Positions 24,852-37,860 of a DNA stretch of 64,000 bases are shown here, in pieces. Source of the stretch: Melastoma dodecandrum (Eukaryota; Streptophyta; Magnoliopsida; Myrtales; Melastomataceae); the NCBI GenBank assembly GCA_029817715.1, contig JARUPY010000605.1, positions 2,170,001 to 2,234,000 on the forward strand, given 5' to 3'. Each line of letters opens with the position of its first letter. The stretch's first letter is position 1. A program made the position numbers and the translations under genes. The notes beneath the pieces were generated by a model that did no database searches, was not told the origin of the DNA, and saw nothing but the letters and a program-made list of their open reading frames with translations.

Positions 24852-27800
24852 ATGGCTCAGTACCGGCAATTCGGTTACAGGGATCACGATCTCCACCCTT
24901 CCAACGGCGGTCCTCCCCCCGCCGCCACCTCCTCCTCCGACCACTACTCCCTCGGCGTCAGGTCTTCCTCCTCAGCCCCTCACCACCACCAGCTCGGTAA
25001 GCCAGGGCGCGCCCGGAGGTTCGGTCGATCCGATCGGGGCTGGCGGTTGTCCGGGGGCTCCGTCATCCTGGTGCTCTTCGTCGGCCTCAGTGTCACTACT
25101 CTGGCTTATTTCCTCCTATTGAAGGATGGTCGAGGTCGGTTTTGGTATTCCTAGTTCCGTACGTCCGTCCGCCTGTTGTGAAATCTTTGGTCGGTTCGGG
25201 AGATAAGCCTGTGGATTTGAGTCAGGATTTCGCTTTTGTTTGTTCGTGGATTTGGGTGATTGGATCTGTGATTGTGGTTCGACCTCATTAATTGAGTGTG
25301 CTGGGTAGGTCATGTTTGGATTTTGACCTTTTTCCTTTTTGTTTCTTATTTTCGTAAGATTCAAACAGCTACCAAGGTGAGCTGGATGATTCAAGGTATG
25401 ACTCTGACTTCCTCACCAATGTCACACGAACTGAGGGGGTTAAGGTCCTTGGGTTTGGGCGGGGTTCTGTGACTCGTGGTCGGGATTCACGCTACTGGGA
25501 TAAGGATGATAGGAGGAGAGATGAAGATTACAATGAAGATGCCGTGGAGCATGTTAAAGAGAATGCCGGCGAGTCGATGGATGGGGAGGATGTGTCTGCA
25601 GGTGGGAGGACTGATGGTGCTAAATCCTTGTCCGACGACTCCGGGAGGGTGATGGGTAAGAGAGGTGCTGGCTTGTATAATGAAGCGGGTCGTAATGAAT
25701 TGAAGATGTATGAAGCTGAGTATGAGGCTGCTTTGAAAAATTCGGGTCAGTCTAAAGATGAGGGTGACCACAAGAGCCACCTGTCCGATGCTGAACTGCT
25801 TGGGGTGAAGAAAGATGATGCTGATAATGAGTATGAAGATCTCGATTCTCTTGAAGATCTGATTGATGAGCATCAAGAAAAATTTCGTGAATTTCATGAT
25901 CATCTTACTCTGTCCGATTCTCAAAAGAAGGAATCTAGTGGCAAGAGTAAGTCAACCGATGAAAGTTCTGAGATTGGAAGTGAAGGTCGAAACGTTGCTG
26001 AGTTGTCTGATGAAGTACCTAGGATATTCTATGGGGAGGAGTCTTCCGACTCTCGAGAATCAGATAAGATCAAGACGAGATCACAGTATATCAGCAGAAC
26101 AGATGGACAAATGACGAAAAAATTGACCAAGAAAAGACCTAAACGCTGTAAGTTTCTGTGTTGATCTTCAGAAGTCAAAGCTAGCTAAAGGGGAAGAAAT
26201 AAAGATATTAGCGGAATTGTTTAATAGATCGTGTTTCGTTAATACTGATTAAATGACTAGTTGTAGGCTTGTAGCTATCTTTCGTAAGTGGTGCTTTCTG
26301 ATATGCTATGCATCTCTAACTCTGTGAAAGAAATATTCAATGTGAACATAACTGGATATGAATTACCTATCGCTAAGGGACATGGATTCTGTAATTGGTT
26401 ATTAGGGAAAAAAAAGGAAAGGTTTATGGAATGGCTCTTTTCTCAGTTCGAGTGTTGAGTGATACTGGTATTAGTGTTGCCTACTACTCTATAACAAAGA
26501 ATGCAACATTTGAATCTTGGCATTCTCTCACTGAAGGCGATGCCAACTGCTGTTGAATTAATTTTATGGCCGGTGCTGATCTCTTATCTGATTTTACATG
26601 CTTAATTTGGTAGATCCATGTGAAATGAAGCTCTCAAATGCTACAGCAATGATCGTCGAGCCTGTTGAGGGTCGAAAGTTTGCAAGGTTTTACTTGCAGT
26701 ATGTACAGGAAGACGAAAAACCTCTAGATGCACCAGAGTGGGAACCCAGATTTGCTGGCCATCAAAGTCTACAGCAGCGAGAAGAGTCGTTCTCGGCTCG
26801 TGATCAGACCATTCACTGTGGTTTTATTAAAGGTTCCAAGAATTCTCAGAGCACTGGATTTGACCTATCAGAGGATGATGCAAGTTATATCAGTAGATGT
26901 CACGTCGCGGTGACCTCATGCATCTTTGGGAATTCAGATCGTTTAAGGATACCTGCTAAACAAATGGTGACTTGCTTCTGTTCGCAGTTTTCATTGTCAA
27001 TTACATAAACTTAAAATTCAGTTTACTGAATCATGTGCTTTTGGCTCGGGAACCCAATTTGACATATTGCATGTGGTAGCATTATTATATTATTTACCGC
27101 TTTGAGTTTCTGATTTCTCTTCATGCTCACAAATGTCAGATCAGTCGCCAATCGAGAAAAAATGTCTGCTTTGTTATGTTCGTGGATGAGGTTACTCTGG
27201 AGACACTTACGTCTGAAGGCAGCATGTTAGATACAATGGGGTTCATTGGACTGTGGAAGATTGTGGTTGTAAAGAATTTGCCCTATGATGATATGAGAAG
27301 AGTGGGGAAGATACCGAAGTTTTTGACGCATCGGCTCTTCCCTTCTGCTAGGTGAGCTAAAAGTTTGTTGATTTAGGAGGGAGGCATCGTCCACTAGCTA
27401 ATTTTGGCGAATCATAAACATCTCTTGTCACTTGCAGATACTCGATTTGGCTGGACAGCAAATTGCGACTCCAACTGGATCCTATCCTTCTCTTGGAGTA
27501 CTTCCTATGGCGCAAGGGTTTTGAATATGCTATTTCTAACCATTACGATCGTCATTGCGTCTGGGAAGAAGTAGCTCAGAATAAGAAACTGAACAAGTAC
27601 AACCACACTGTCATAGATCAGCAGTTTGCATTTTACCAGTCTGATGGACTGAAGAGGTTCAATCCTTTGGATCCAGCTAAGCTTCTCCCTAGCAGTATGT
27701 CTCTACGAAGCTTACCTTCTACTTTGCTTGTGCTTGTTACTCCTTACCTCCCTTGACTTTAATGTCATGGCATCACTTGACAGATGTCCCGGAAGGATCC

Positions 27801-28130
27801 TTCATAGTGAGGGCACACACACCGATGTCTAATTTGTTCTCTTGCCTATGGTTCAATGAGGTCGATCGCTTCACTCCACGTGATCAGCTCAGCTTTGCTT
27901 ACACGTACCACAAGTTGAGAAGGACGAATCCCGGGAAACCATTCTATTTGAACATGTTCAAGGTTTGTATCTCCTTTACCCTTCACAGGATCAGGATAAT
28001 CATGCGATCAGCATACAGATAATTGGAATCCTTGTCTCAATCACAGGATTGTGAGAGGCGGCGGGTGGCCAAGCTCTTTCACCACCGTTCAGAGGAGAAG
28101 CGCAATATTCATCAGGCTGGAGCCGTGTAG
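24852..28130 (+). CDS. MUCI70-like: DUF616 family protein (MUCI70/TOD1-like)
   Basis: Seven exons: 24852-25134, 25359-26147, 26614-26966, 27140-27351, 27438-27694, 27784-27962 and 28047-28130; phases fit, 718 residues. The protein is type II: a ~69-residue cytosolic end, one membrane anchor (SVILVLFVGLSVTTLAYFLLL, ~70-90), a long acidic Ser/Asp/Glu-rich stem (~95-355), then the DUF616 domain (~358-690). Domain features include YPCEMKLSNATAMIVEP, QISRQSRKNVCFVMFVDE, GFIGLWKIVVVKNLPYDDMR, KIPKFLTHRLFPSARYSIWL, LDPILLLEYFLWRKG and VDRFTPRDQLSFAYTYHKL. MUCI70 is a Golgi protein needed for seed mucilage polysaccharide and is classed as a probable glycosyltransferase. TOD1, in the same family, was described as an alkaline ceramidase. 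Which activity applies is open. Pieces of this gene family recur at 37.6 and 42.4 kb. Confidence 0.9.
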
Positions 28131-29592
28131 AGCGTGTCCTATACCAAGGTTTCCCTTCGTCATCAAGCAGCAATTCTTTCATTGGACCGGTGCTTGGTAA
28201 GAAGACGGTTATTTCCCTGCCTCAACTTGTTCAAAGAGCCGAGAGTTGATTTTCTATCGGGACTAGGGGTCTCTGCGCCAACTCTCCCTCCCTGGCTATA
28301 CCATGTGGCGGCGATGAGGTCAGCATGCCGCCGGCCTTATAGGTTACATACGCATACAAAGGCAGGACTGGGTATGGGGGATAGGGATAGGAGCATAGGT
28401 GATTTCATTATTCTTATCCATTGTTATCATCATTGTCTGTCATTCTTTGGATTCATTCGGAGGCGCATGGAGCCACTCATCTGAAACTATATGATCCAGA
28501 TTCCATCTTACCAACTCTTGTTTCTACTGGCTCATGTTTTTGGCCTGCTCATTTTCAACATCCTTTATTCAATGGCAAGGATTTGGAAGTCCCGGAAGAG
28601 GAATAAACGTACGTATCCCTTTGGAGGGCTCAAAGTTCTTTAGAGACTTGTCTTATTTTGTGAATTCGATTCCCCCCCTTGCACAGGTCATATACATCTG
28701 CTTCGTGGTCCGAGCAAAAACGCGTCCTTGGACATGTTTGATTCATCACTCGTCACTCCATTTGTGGCAGGTTCCTTGCATCCTCCTGCCTAGCCGGACC
28801 AACCTTAAATTTTATGGCCTCCCCCTGTAACTGCAATTTGTAATTGAACTAAGTGGGGTTTGGTCCAGTCCATGGGGTGGCTGTTAGGGTCGCTATCCGC
28901 CGGCCAAGGTTCAATTATGTCGGGTAAGTGTGATCGCCAGTTCGACAAAGGTCAATGGTGTAGTCCCGACCCGAGTCTCGATGGGACCGTAGATGGGGTG
29001 AAGATAATGTCAAGCTCTCAGGAGAGGAAAGAACGTCTTGGAGCCAATTAAATACGCTAACGTCTGGCGGTAAAGCAATAACGCAATCAAATACGAAGAG
29101 AGAGCCACCATGTTCACCGATGCCATTGCCGCTGAAGTTGCTAACAAAAATTCTACCAAATAGTCGACCATTTGTTTGATGATGTTGATGATCGTTTTTG
29201 ATAAAGTTCAATACATTACTATTTATACTACTACGATTACTTAATGCTAAGAGTATTAAAAGACATGTAACCATTACCCATTAGCGCCCTCCCCTCCCCT
29301 CTCACTTTCTCGAATAGTTTATGTCCTTGAGCATTTTGCCTCGTTTTCCAACAAGTGTCTTCGAGCAATTAATGTATTTGAGCACCTTATGTCTTTCACC
29401 TTATGTCATATGCAAACGAGTCAATGCCCTCCTTCTCAATATGCCGACTTTACTTTTAAGTGGTCTCATCTTCTCTGTCCCTCTTCGGACAATGAAAACA
29501 CGGTCCAATAGTTTTTTAATTGTATTTCAAGTCCACTCTTTTACTCTCATGAGCAGAGCTTAAATTGACTCAAAATTCACCTCCTAAGTAGC
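28131..29592. other. 3' flank of the MUCI70-like gene and unassigned sequence
   Basis: 28131-28860 is probably the 3' UTR and flank; part of it (about 28260-28350) is repeated near 37760-37850. 28860-29592 has no gene or recognised repeat end. Confidence 0.4.
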
Positions 29593-30435
29593 ATGGAGAC
29601 GATTAGCGAGGGATCGGGCAGATCCGATTAGGAATCGAGGGAGGATCGATCCCGACCAGTTTATTTCACAGTGCCTGGGCGTTCGAGTCTTGGTGTCGAC
29701 TGGAGGACACCAGGGGGAGAGGGCCTGAATCCTCATGTCGTCAGTACCGCAGCGCGCGTTCTAGGTCGGAGGGTGCGCTTACATCTCGGATGACAGCTCC
29801 ACTGGGGACTTTACATGTGGATTCCTACCGAAACGCTCTCACATTTCATCCACATGCGGAGAGGGGTTCTTGTTTGTGCATGCACTCATGTTTGTGTTTG
29901 CTTGCTGCTTTACTGGGCATGTCTAGGCGTGTCCCTATACCTGGGACTAGGATTTCAGGGGATCACCGTATACCATGACGTTGTGGCTTGTTGCCATTTA
30001 ACGTTATGAGGTAGGATCCGCCTCCCTTTTTCTGAGGAAGGTCTTAGAATCCTTCAACCGAGTCTAGAAATTCATTGCCCACTACAGGCACCAGACGCAA
30101 AAACTATTACTAAGTGTCTTTCACATGTGCATGGTATCAAGTACGTTATGTTTGTAATAAACTGCAAAAACTAACTTTGCTAATTTTGCAGCGGTCTAGG
30201 TTGGTTTTGGGGGGTTTCCGCAACTTTTTTCTCCATTCCCTACTCCCCTCTTTACTGCTTTACTGCATCATCTGCATCCACTCACATGAATGACTGGCGA
30301 CTTACAATAAGCCTATCTAGTTTTATTAATCGCCTAGTATCACACCTTTAATACATGTGTGTACACACGCATGTGGTTCAACACCATATTAGGAACGAAG
30401 ACGTGATTGCCATTACATGCGGATGACGACTAAGC

Positions 30436-31619
30436 TTGCAGGCTTGCCTCATGGAGCCAGTTTTCCTTCGCAAGGACATCTCGTCAACACAGTTACTGCG
30501 AGACTGGCATAACGACCTCAGATCATCCAAGCGTGACTACGTTCGGTCGAAGCTCGGAGCACTCGTGGATTTGATCGATCTCAATTGGGCACTCTTCCAA
30601 AACCTTATCGCTCGATGGACCCTCGAGACGTTTACCTTCGGCTTCGGTGCACTGGAACTTGTTCCCACTTGTGATGAGTACATACACCTGGCAGAGCTGC
30701 CCTACCGCCCCGGCCTGCTGCCCCTCCAGCGACCACGACCGTGTCAGGGAAAACATCGCACAACTCCTGAGGACTATTCCCACGGCGGTCGTCATGCTTT
30801 TCCCCCTTTAAGAGCATGTCGACGTCGAAGAGCTCCTCCTCCTACAGACGTCCCCTTTCTTCCCGCATCTCGGAGATGGACAAACATTTGCCAGAGTGTT
30901 CATCGTTATGTTCGTCGGCACCATCCTGTACCCCTTCACCGCCAGCTCTATTCACGGTCGTGCGGTCAAGATCGTAAAGGCAATCATAGCAGATGAGCCA
31001 TTCATCCCAAACCTAGTCAGAGAAACCAACCACAACCTCTCTGCCATCATCCTGAGATCAAGGTAAGGGGTCACCATCGGGCTACATGCAACCTGGCGCT
31101 CTTACAGGTGTGGTTCGCCTGAAACACCATCTTGGGGTTATTGGGTATAACCTTCGCTCGAAACACCACACCGGGCTCTTGGGTCGCATATCAGAACGGG
31201 GTTACTTGGCAGTTTGTTCCTTAAGGGGCACTACTCATTTCTTCCAGAGCTTGACCGCAAATGACTTCCATCCGAAGGCGCGCTGCTTCAACGGTGCCAC
31301 AACCATCGTTGATTCACAAGTAGGATACCATATCCCTATCGTTGGGATTACCGGGACTTTCTATTACGTCCTAGTCCGCGTACTCCATCAATTTGGTGGA
31401 GTATTGATGGTGCCACCACCTCCTGGTAGACTGTACGAGCCCATTAATCTGGACTCCCTGGCGTTAGTCACGCAAGCGGCAAAGCGAGCGGTTGCAAACA
31501 TCGTTAGGACCTGGGTAACTCTCACCTGGATGAACATCGAGCCCCCGTTCGTCGATTGGAGTTTCGAAGACGCTCGCATCAAGCGTTTTCGCATTGAGTG
31601 CGACCGCCGCTGGGACTAG
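30436..31619 (+). pseudogene. Gag N-terminal, DUF7745-like domain (retrotransposon)
   Basis: Two frames carry one decayed domain. 30436-30740 reads LLRDWHNDLRSSKRDYVRSK, LVDLIDLNWALFQNLIARW and ELVPTCDEYIHLAELPY. The frame then shifts near 30735; another frame continues with RVFIVMFVGTILYPFTASSI at about 30890-30960. 31086-31619 continues with SLTANDFHPKARCF, IPIVGITGTFYYVLVRVLHQ, FGGVLMVPPPPGRLYEPIN and DSLALVTQAAKRAV. This order is that of the DUF7745 region found N-terminal to gag in plant Gypsy polyproteins. Interrupting stops and shifts make it a pseudogene. Confidence 0.55.
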
Positions 31620-31867
31620 GAGTGACGACTGGAGCCTGCGAGCCCACTTTATCAGCCTTGTGGTTTTTTGATATTTCGTAATTTGTTGAATCAATTTAAT
31701 TAATGATGTACTAATTATCTATTCCTCATTTGGATTGAATTCCCTGTAATCACAATCCAATCCCTGCATTAGGCATATTCATTCATCGCCACATATCACG
31801 CACCAAGACCATTATGTTGTTCGATGCTAATCTAGTTCCTTTTACAATCAAGGTACCGAACAATTGC

Positions 31868-34660
31868 TCCCAACAAACGCCCTAGTTATCAGTTCCTGAG
31901 GACAGTCATGGCAGACGCTTCTCCGTGACACACCGCAGGTGACGACGAGGCAGACGAGTTCCCTCCTTCTACCGCAGAAGTCATAATCATAACTCCCACC
32001 CCAACTTTCTCCTTGGAGGCTTCTGCATTCCCTACACTCCTATCCCAAACCCCGACCTTCACAATCGGGCAGTCTTCAGGCGGAGGCATGACTCCGGCAA
32101 ACATCCCCCAGCTGGCAGCCTTCACAACACCAGCAATGCAAAGTTCATCAGCACCACCAACGGCTGCACCACTCAATACATGCCTATCTGCACCGGCCCA
32201 AGGCGCCGCCGACGCAGCTTCTTTTGGGGGTAAAGTGGAATCCCTCGTCACAGAACTATTGTCTTTGAAGACGATGATGGGAGAATTGCTTAAGCGACAA
32301 CTCGCGTCAACTTCAATCCATGCTACTACCCAGAATCCTCATCTACCTCCTCTCATGCCAAGATCTATGGCACCAGCAACCATGATGCCTCCATACTATT
32401 CCTACCACCAATCGGAATTCGGTACTTCTTCATGCGTCTCTCCACTGTACAATCCGGCCACATCCGAATCAGCCGCCTCCACCAACATAGCCTCCCTATA
32501 CAACCCGTACATGTGCGTGCCCCCTCCTCCTGCAACTGTAGCGCAGCCGTATATGCCACCTTATTATCCCCAACCGCCAGCTCCCAGACTAACCCCCTAC
32601 ATCCCAGCAGCATTTGGGCCAACTCCCCATGTTCAAACCTCATTCTCAGAAGAAATGCCAACTCCTTACTTCCCTACTAGCATCCCAACTTCCAACTTTG
32701 TGGTGCCACAGCCAGGTGCGACTCCCTCGGCCCTACATGAAGAGCCAAGCCCACTCAGTCCCAGAACCCGCAATGCGACCATTGTAGATGAGTTGTTGGG
32801 AGAAAAGAGAGAAGTGAGCGCCTTCGAGATAAGACTCGAGGCGAAGATTTCGTCCATGCAGGAAGCTGAGGCCAAACTTCTCGCGAGGCTCGAGGAGCAC
32901 ATCAATGCCCTCTAGGGATATCATTCACGTACTTGGGAGTACAACGACTTCCAAGTCCCCCATTTCCAGATGCCGCCCAAGTTCAAGCTCCCAGAATTTG
33001 AGAAATTTAAGGGCACAGGCTGTCCCGAACTGCATCTTAAACATTTCTGCCACAAGATTTCAGTTTACCCTGTGGATGACAACCTTCGCATTACTAGCCC
33101 TCGATTTTCACAACTATTACAGTTTTAATGTCAAGATGGCGTCGACACTTTCTAATCTCCGCAAGCTACGGAGATTTCGAGGAGAATAGGTCAAGACTTT
33201 CACCCACCGCGTCTGTGAGATGGCTGCGCAGATCAAGCCTCCCATGCAAGAGCGAGATCTCATCACCAAATTCCTGCAATTGCTACCACGTGAATATGAG
33301 CCGTTCATGATCGGTGGGCGGGCACTACTAACATTCTGCCAAGCAGTTATCGCCGCCAATTAGCTTGATGACGCAAGCCATGATGGTCTTATTCCGACCG
33401 CACCGCCTCAACCAACTATTAGGCCGAAGCCCAGAGAGCTCATTGCAACTGCCGAACACAGTAGGCAATCCATGAGGGCAGCACCACCCCCGACTTCATA
33501 TGCGCTAAGGTCGTACGTAGCAGCAGCCGCTAGACCTCCAGCACCCGTTGTCGCTCACCCTAGAGTGCCCGCACTAGTAGTAATGCATCAACAGCAAAGG
33601 CCTGCTCAGCAAGAACGTCCTTGACGAAGATTGGAGGAGTTGATGCCTACCTCCGACCCGTTGAATGTCATGTTTACCCGGTTGAGGGACATGGGATTCG
33701 TCAAGCCTGTGGAACCCAAAGCGACGAATCCCTCGTCGTTCGGCTATAACCTTGGGGCAATCTGCCAATACCATTCTGGGGCAATGGGGCATGACACCAA
33801 GGATTGTATTGCCCTTCGGTTCAAAATTTAAAACCTATTGGATGACGGCGTCATCACATTGGCCGCACCAACCACAACCCGAACGTCAAGAGCAATCCTC
33901 TACCGGAACATGTTAACTACATTGGCACCAATTCTTTCTCACCACTGACTGACCAGGAGGAGGAGATCCATATGTACGAATGTGAACAAGCAACTACAGA
34001 GCACGTCAATATGATTCATGCCAACCGAGGCCGAGGTCGAGGTCGAGGTAAAGGTCGGAGTCGAGGCCGAAGTCAGCCTGACGGAGGGACACGTCCAATG
34101 ACGGCAACTTCAGTACTATCGGATGGTTTCACGTTTATAAACCCTCGGAAGTTCAAAGCACCGTATGTCTACGTTCCAGTGGGGAGCTCACCTTTAAAGG
34201 AACCAATGATTCTTGTAGTGATCGGGCACAGTTGCATGTCGCCGAGTACAGAAGTTGAACTCATTACCGATTCCGGAAGAGTGGTGGCCATCCCTGAAAC
34301 TCAACTGTAGGCAGAATCATCGAAGCCCAAGACGCCATCGAATGAACAGATCCGCAAGGTGATCCACGCCGTGAATAAAAGCGACTATAACATCGTTGAG
34401 CAACTAAGAATGCAGTCGGCTCAGATTTCGCTATTCGATCTCATTCACTCCTCCGACAAGCACAGGGAGGAATTTTCAGTTCTGGCGGCTCCCACGCAAC
34501 CTGCTCTACTGTCCCTCTATTTAGGAGGTCGAGACTTCTGCACAGCATCCCTGTGCTCGGGAGGACATCTTTCGACTCCGGCGGCGTTCTCAACTCATGT
34601 TCTACCCTCCAAGCACGAGACTTCTGGTGCGCACCCGCAAGTGCGTGTCTAACTACTCAA
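31868..34660 (+). pseudogene. Gypsy gag and zinc-finger/linker remnants
   Basis: 32013-32915 is an open Pro/Ser/Thr-rich linker of 300 residues. The gag core follows in a frame with stops: PPKFKLPEFEKFKGTGCPEL (~32973), then VCEMAAQIKPPMQERDLITK and FLQLLPREYEPFMIGG (~33200-33310). 33631-33831 contains CQYHSGAMGHDTKDCIALR, the zinc-knuckle-like motif of Tat-lineage gag. 34010-34080 is an Arg-Gly repeat (GRGRGRGKGRSRGR). 34359-34480 has IHAVNKSDYNIVEQLRMQ, as found just before the protease in these elements. No protease active-site motif is clear. Confidence 0.6.
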
Positions 34661-34884
34661 ACTCCGTAGGTTCGAGACTTCCCTGTGAAAAGACGCGACA
34701 AAAACGGCTTCTTGCCAATTGATCAGCAACTGGTTACTGCGATCAGCACAGGTATTCACTTAGCTTCCCTGAGACAATTCGTCAGCCGCTCGTTGAACGC
34801 ACCGAGGACACACAGTCCCTCTCATGATGACCAAGGTGGCACACATCCCTTGGTACTCCCACACGTAGATTGCGAGAGGTAGAA

Positions 34885-37290
34885 CCAGGCGAACACTTCG
34901 CACCTTCCGTTCTCCGCCGATCACGCGACTTGTCAAAGCTTCGCACAAATCTCATAGGCTTTGGACAACCACACATATTCGTTGTAGAGTGTATGAATAT
35001 CATCTAGTTTTAATAGGTAGTGAATAAGATAATTTGTTTTCCCAAAACCAGCTCTCACCACGCTGTAATCAGGATCAGCGGACAACTGCTTAACGGTCAC
35101 AATGACCAAGAAGGAAATGAATCTTTATCAACTTTCCTAATTCGTGTGATTTGATCTAATCACCATCAAAATGATATCTTATCATTATTTTAATCATTAG
35201 CAAGGATGAATCAGTAATAACAATATTCCTTAACAGCCGTAGGGATGAGATAGGATGGAATATGTTGCTATAATTAGATATTCTATTTCCAAATATCTTC
35301 AAACTTAGCCATATGATCCCCATACGTAATTATCCGATTAAGATAATATAATTTATTATAAATATGATAAAATCACAACAATTAAGCTGAAATAATAACT
35401 ATTCTCTCGTTTTGGTAATTGTAGCGTCGTAATGCAGTACAACTTTGTGTAGTGTACCAACTTCTTAAGCGGTACGGTAACGCATTTCTTACGCACACGT
35501 CATCATCGTATGATTTATTGTCAGAATAATATCTAAGAGCCTTGTTTGATTTTTATGGAAAAAACTTCGTGGGAGGTGTCCAAGTTCATTCGGACGATTC
35601 CCGTTGATTAGTATCAATAATATCAGTAGATCAGACCAATCTGAGCGGATACTTGCTCAACGGTCGCAGAAACGGAAATTGAAAGTCCTCAAACGGTAAC
35701 TTCCCTTATATTGTTTCCAAATCTTTAATTGAAAAGACAATAATCTGATTTTATGTTGCCTAATTAAGGGAATTTACTTATCCAATGTATTTAAACATCT
35801 CAATATTTGTTTTAAATATATTCCGAGATAATTCGAAATATATTACAAAAGGAAATTTTATTTCCAAATTTTCCGTGAGCAAGCGTAGCAAAACAATAAC
35901 GACTTACTGTAGTGTAGCAACGTATAGCTCAGGCTAGTTGTAACTTAACAACTCTTTGCTCAAACTCATCAGTAAAGATAAGCGAAGTGTTACAGCAACG
36001 CAATTCTATGAATTTATAACATAGTTTCTTAAGCTCGTTATCAAAACCAAGATTAACAATAACGATGGTATTAACTTGCACTTCACAGTCCCGACATGAC
36101 CCATACATCTTGATCGGAAGTTCTCTCCATGCAGCGATTATGGAGGTATACCTTACATTATCTTCTAGCATTCCGATAGCATTAACAAAATTATTTGAAG
36201 TAAACAAAAGAAAAACCCCGAGTGTGAATACGGCCTTTGCCGGACATCCATTCACTCGTATCTCTTGCATTATTCTCCACGGAGCTCCCATTAATTCCTG
36301 TCATTATGTGTAATAACTCTCGAAAAAGATAATTTTATGTGTCATATCCTCTTATTTCTTTTTTCTTTTGCGACCTCTTTTTTTCTATTTATAGAAGGCA
36401 TTATTTCTCCTTGCATGCCATTATTCTTTTCTTTTCATTATATTCACACAATGGGTTTCAATCCTGTTTTCATTCGCACTCTCCCCTCCAACTGACTGTA
36501 AGTCAACTTAATGACATATCAATGCATACCTATTTATTACCACATTGTTCGTCAACCTCTCCTTTATGTTACCACTGCATCACTTTTATTGTTGTTGTTT
36601 ATATATATAATTAATATATTTCTTTTCTCTTTCATAATTCAGGTGCTTCTATTTATTATCCCCTTCAAAGAGTTTTTCACCCAAGTGTCGTGCATGCCAA
36701 TCTTTTCACACCACACTTGCTCGTGCATATTATATCCATCACTAAATTTCATCGTCTAACCTTTATTACCCCTCATGATATAAAAGTTCCTCTTGATTTC
36801 TTTTGAGAGAGCGTTTGGGTCCATGCTCAAAATACATTCCACATTTTATTTCCTTTCTTTCCTTAGGGCACATAATAGGTATTCTATTTCCTTTCTATTT
36901 TGGGAGGCCCTAAAATATTGATTGTGATTGTTCGGGTCCAAACGCCCTAATCAGGTCCAATGCCCATAAAAAAGTGACATGAGTCCGAAGTCATGCCCGT
37001 ATCGGATCCAACGCTCATACACAAAAGCAAACTTTTGGAACAATCGCCATATTTTCGCATGTTTAGATGTAAGAACTAGTAATTAGGAATACCCGAACCA
37101 ACTTTTTTTTTCCAACTTAAAAAGTTTTATTAAAAACAAGTCTATGGCAACTCCGTAATAATTTAACTAGGTTAAGCAACAACCATTTTACGGAGTCATC
37201 ATGGATGAGGGAAGGCGACACGAGTCACTCCCGATCCTCCAAAAAATTCCTTCTATGGATCATGCTTCGCTTTTGGCCCTCCGCCTATCA
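34885..37290. other. Non-coding 3' part of the LTR element
   Basis: AT-rich. Two diverged blocks (about 35040-35200 and 35590-35760) share words such as AGCGGA.A.CTTGCT.AACGGTC. The 120-codon minus-strand frame at 35929-36291 has no recognised family. Nothing else is supported. Confidence 0.35.
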
Positions 37291-37554
37291 AGGAGCATGG
37301 AGACGATCGGCGATGGTCTGGGCAGGCTCGATTAGGAATAGGGGGAGGATCGACCCCGGTTTCCTTCGCAACACATCGACGCTCGAGTCATGGCGTCGAC
37401 CGAAGAACATCGGGGGAGCGGGCCCAGATCCTCGTGTCGCTCGAACCGCCGCGCGCGTTCTAGGTTTGAGGACGTACAGGAATTAGAAGCTCTGCTTTTA
37501 CTTTGGTTTCATATACTCCTACTATACTTACTTTATACTTAAAAGTGTATTGCC

Positions 37555-37860
37555 TTATTCAACATGTAGAGGGTCGTTAAGACCCCTTACATTCCGAGCC
37601 TTAACCCCACTGGTGTAACTCCTTTTACCTATACCGGCTTCATCGCGATCGGTAGTGGGCATGCAGACCCATGCGTTCAGCTTGCGGATCAGTGGGATCC
37701 TTGTCTCAAACTCACAGGATTGTGACTCAATGTTCATCAGGCGGGAGCCGTGTAGAGAGTGACTCGGATCACAACGCCAAATCTCCCTCCCTGGCTATAC
37801 CACGTTGCGGCAACTCGGTCAGTGTGCCAATAACCTTATAGTTACTGTTTACACAGTAAA
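37555..37860 (+). pseudogene. MUCI70-like gene fragment (exon 6 start joined to exon 7 and 3' flank)
   Basis: 37640-37675 matches the start of DUF616 exon 6 (CTTCATCGCGAT..GTGGGCATGCAGACCCATG versus CTTCATAGTGAGGGCACACACACCGATG). The sequence then jumps to GGGATCCTTGTCTCAAACTCACAGGATTGTGA, GTTCATCAGGCGGGAGCCGTGTAGAG and CTCCCTCCCTGGCTATACCA. These match the intron 6 end, exon 7, stop and 3' flank of the gene at 24.9-28.1 kb. The middle of exon 6 is missing. Confidence 0.65.

Larger units (their letters stand above)
29593..37478 (+). mobile_element. Decayed LTR retrotransposon with Gypsy-type gag only
   Basis: A direct repeat of about 190 bp occurs at 29593-29783 and 37292-37478 (GCATGGAGACGATnnGCGA … GCGCGCGTTCTAGGT … TACA), probably the 3' parts of the two LTRs. 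Right after the first copy is TGACAGCTCCACTGGGGAC (29791-29809). This resembles the tRNA primer-binding stretch of many plant Tat/Ogre-like elements (TGGCGACTCCACTGGGGAC, from memory). Gag-like coding pieces lie between 30.4 and 34.7 kb. I see no reverse transcriptase, RNase H or integrase. The 5' LTR borders and the target duplication were not found, so the limits are approximate. Confidence 0.5.

Noticed and set aside
24808..25122. Pro/Thr-rich frame overlapping MUCI70 exon 1
   Set aside because: Shifted-frame shadow; the frame from 24852 gives the membrane anchor and joins exon 2 in phase.
35929..36291. 120-codon minus-strand frame in the LTR element
   Set aside because: No recognised domain; it lies in AT-rich non-coding sequence of a decayed element.
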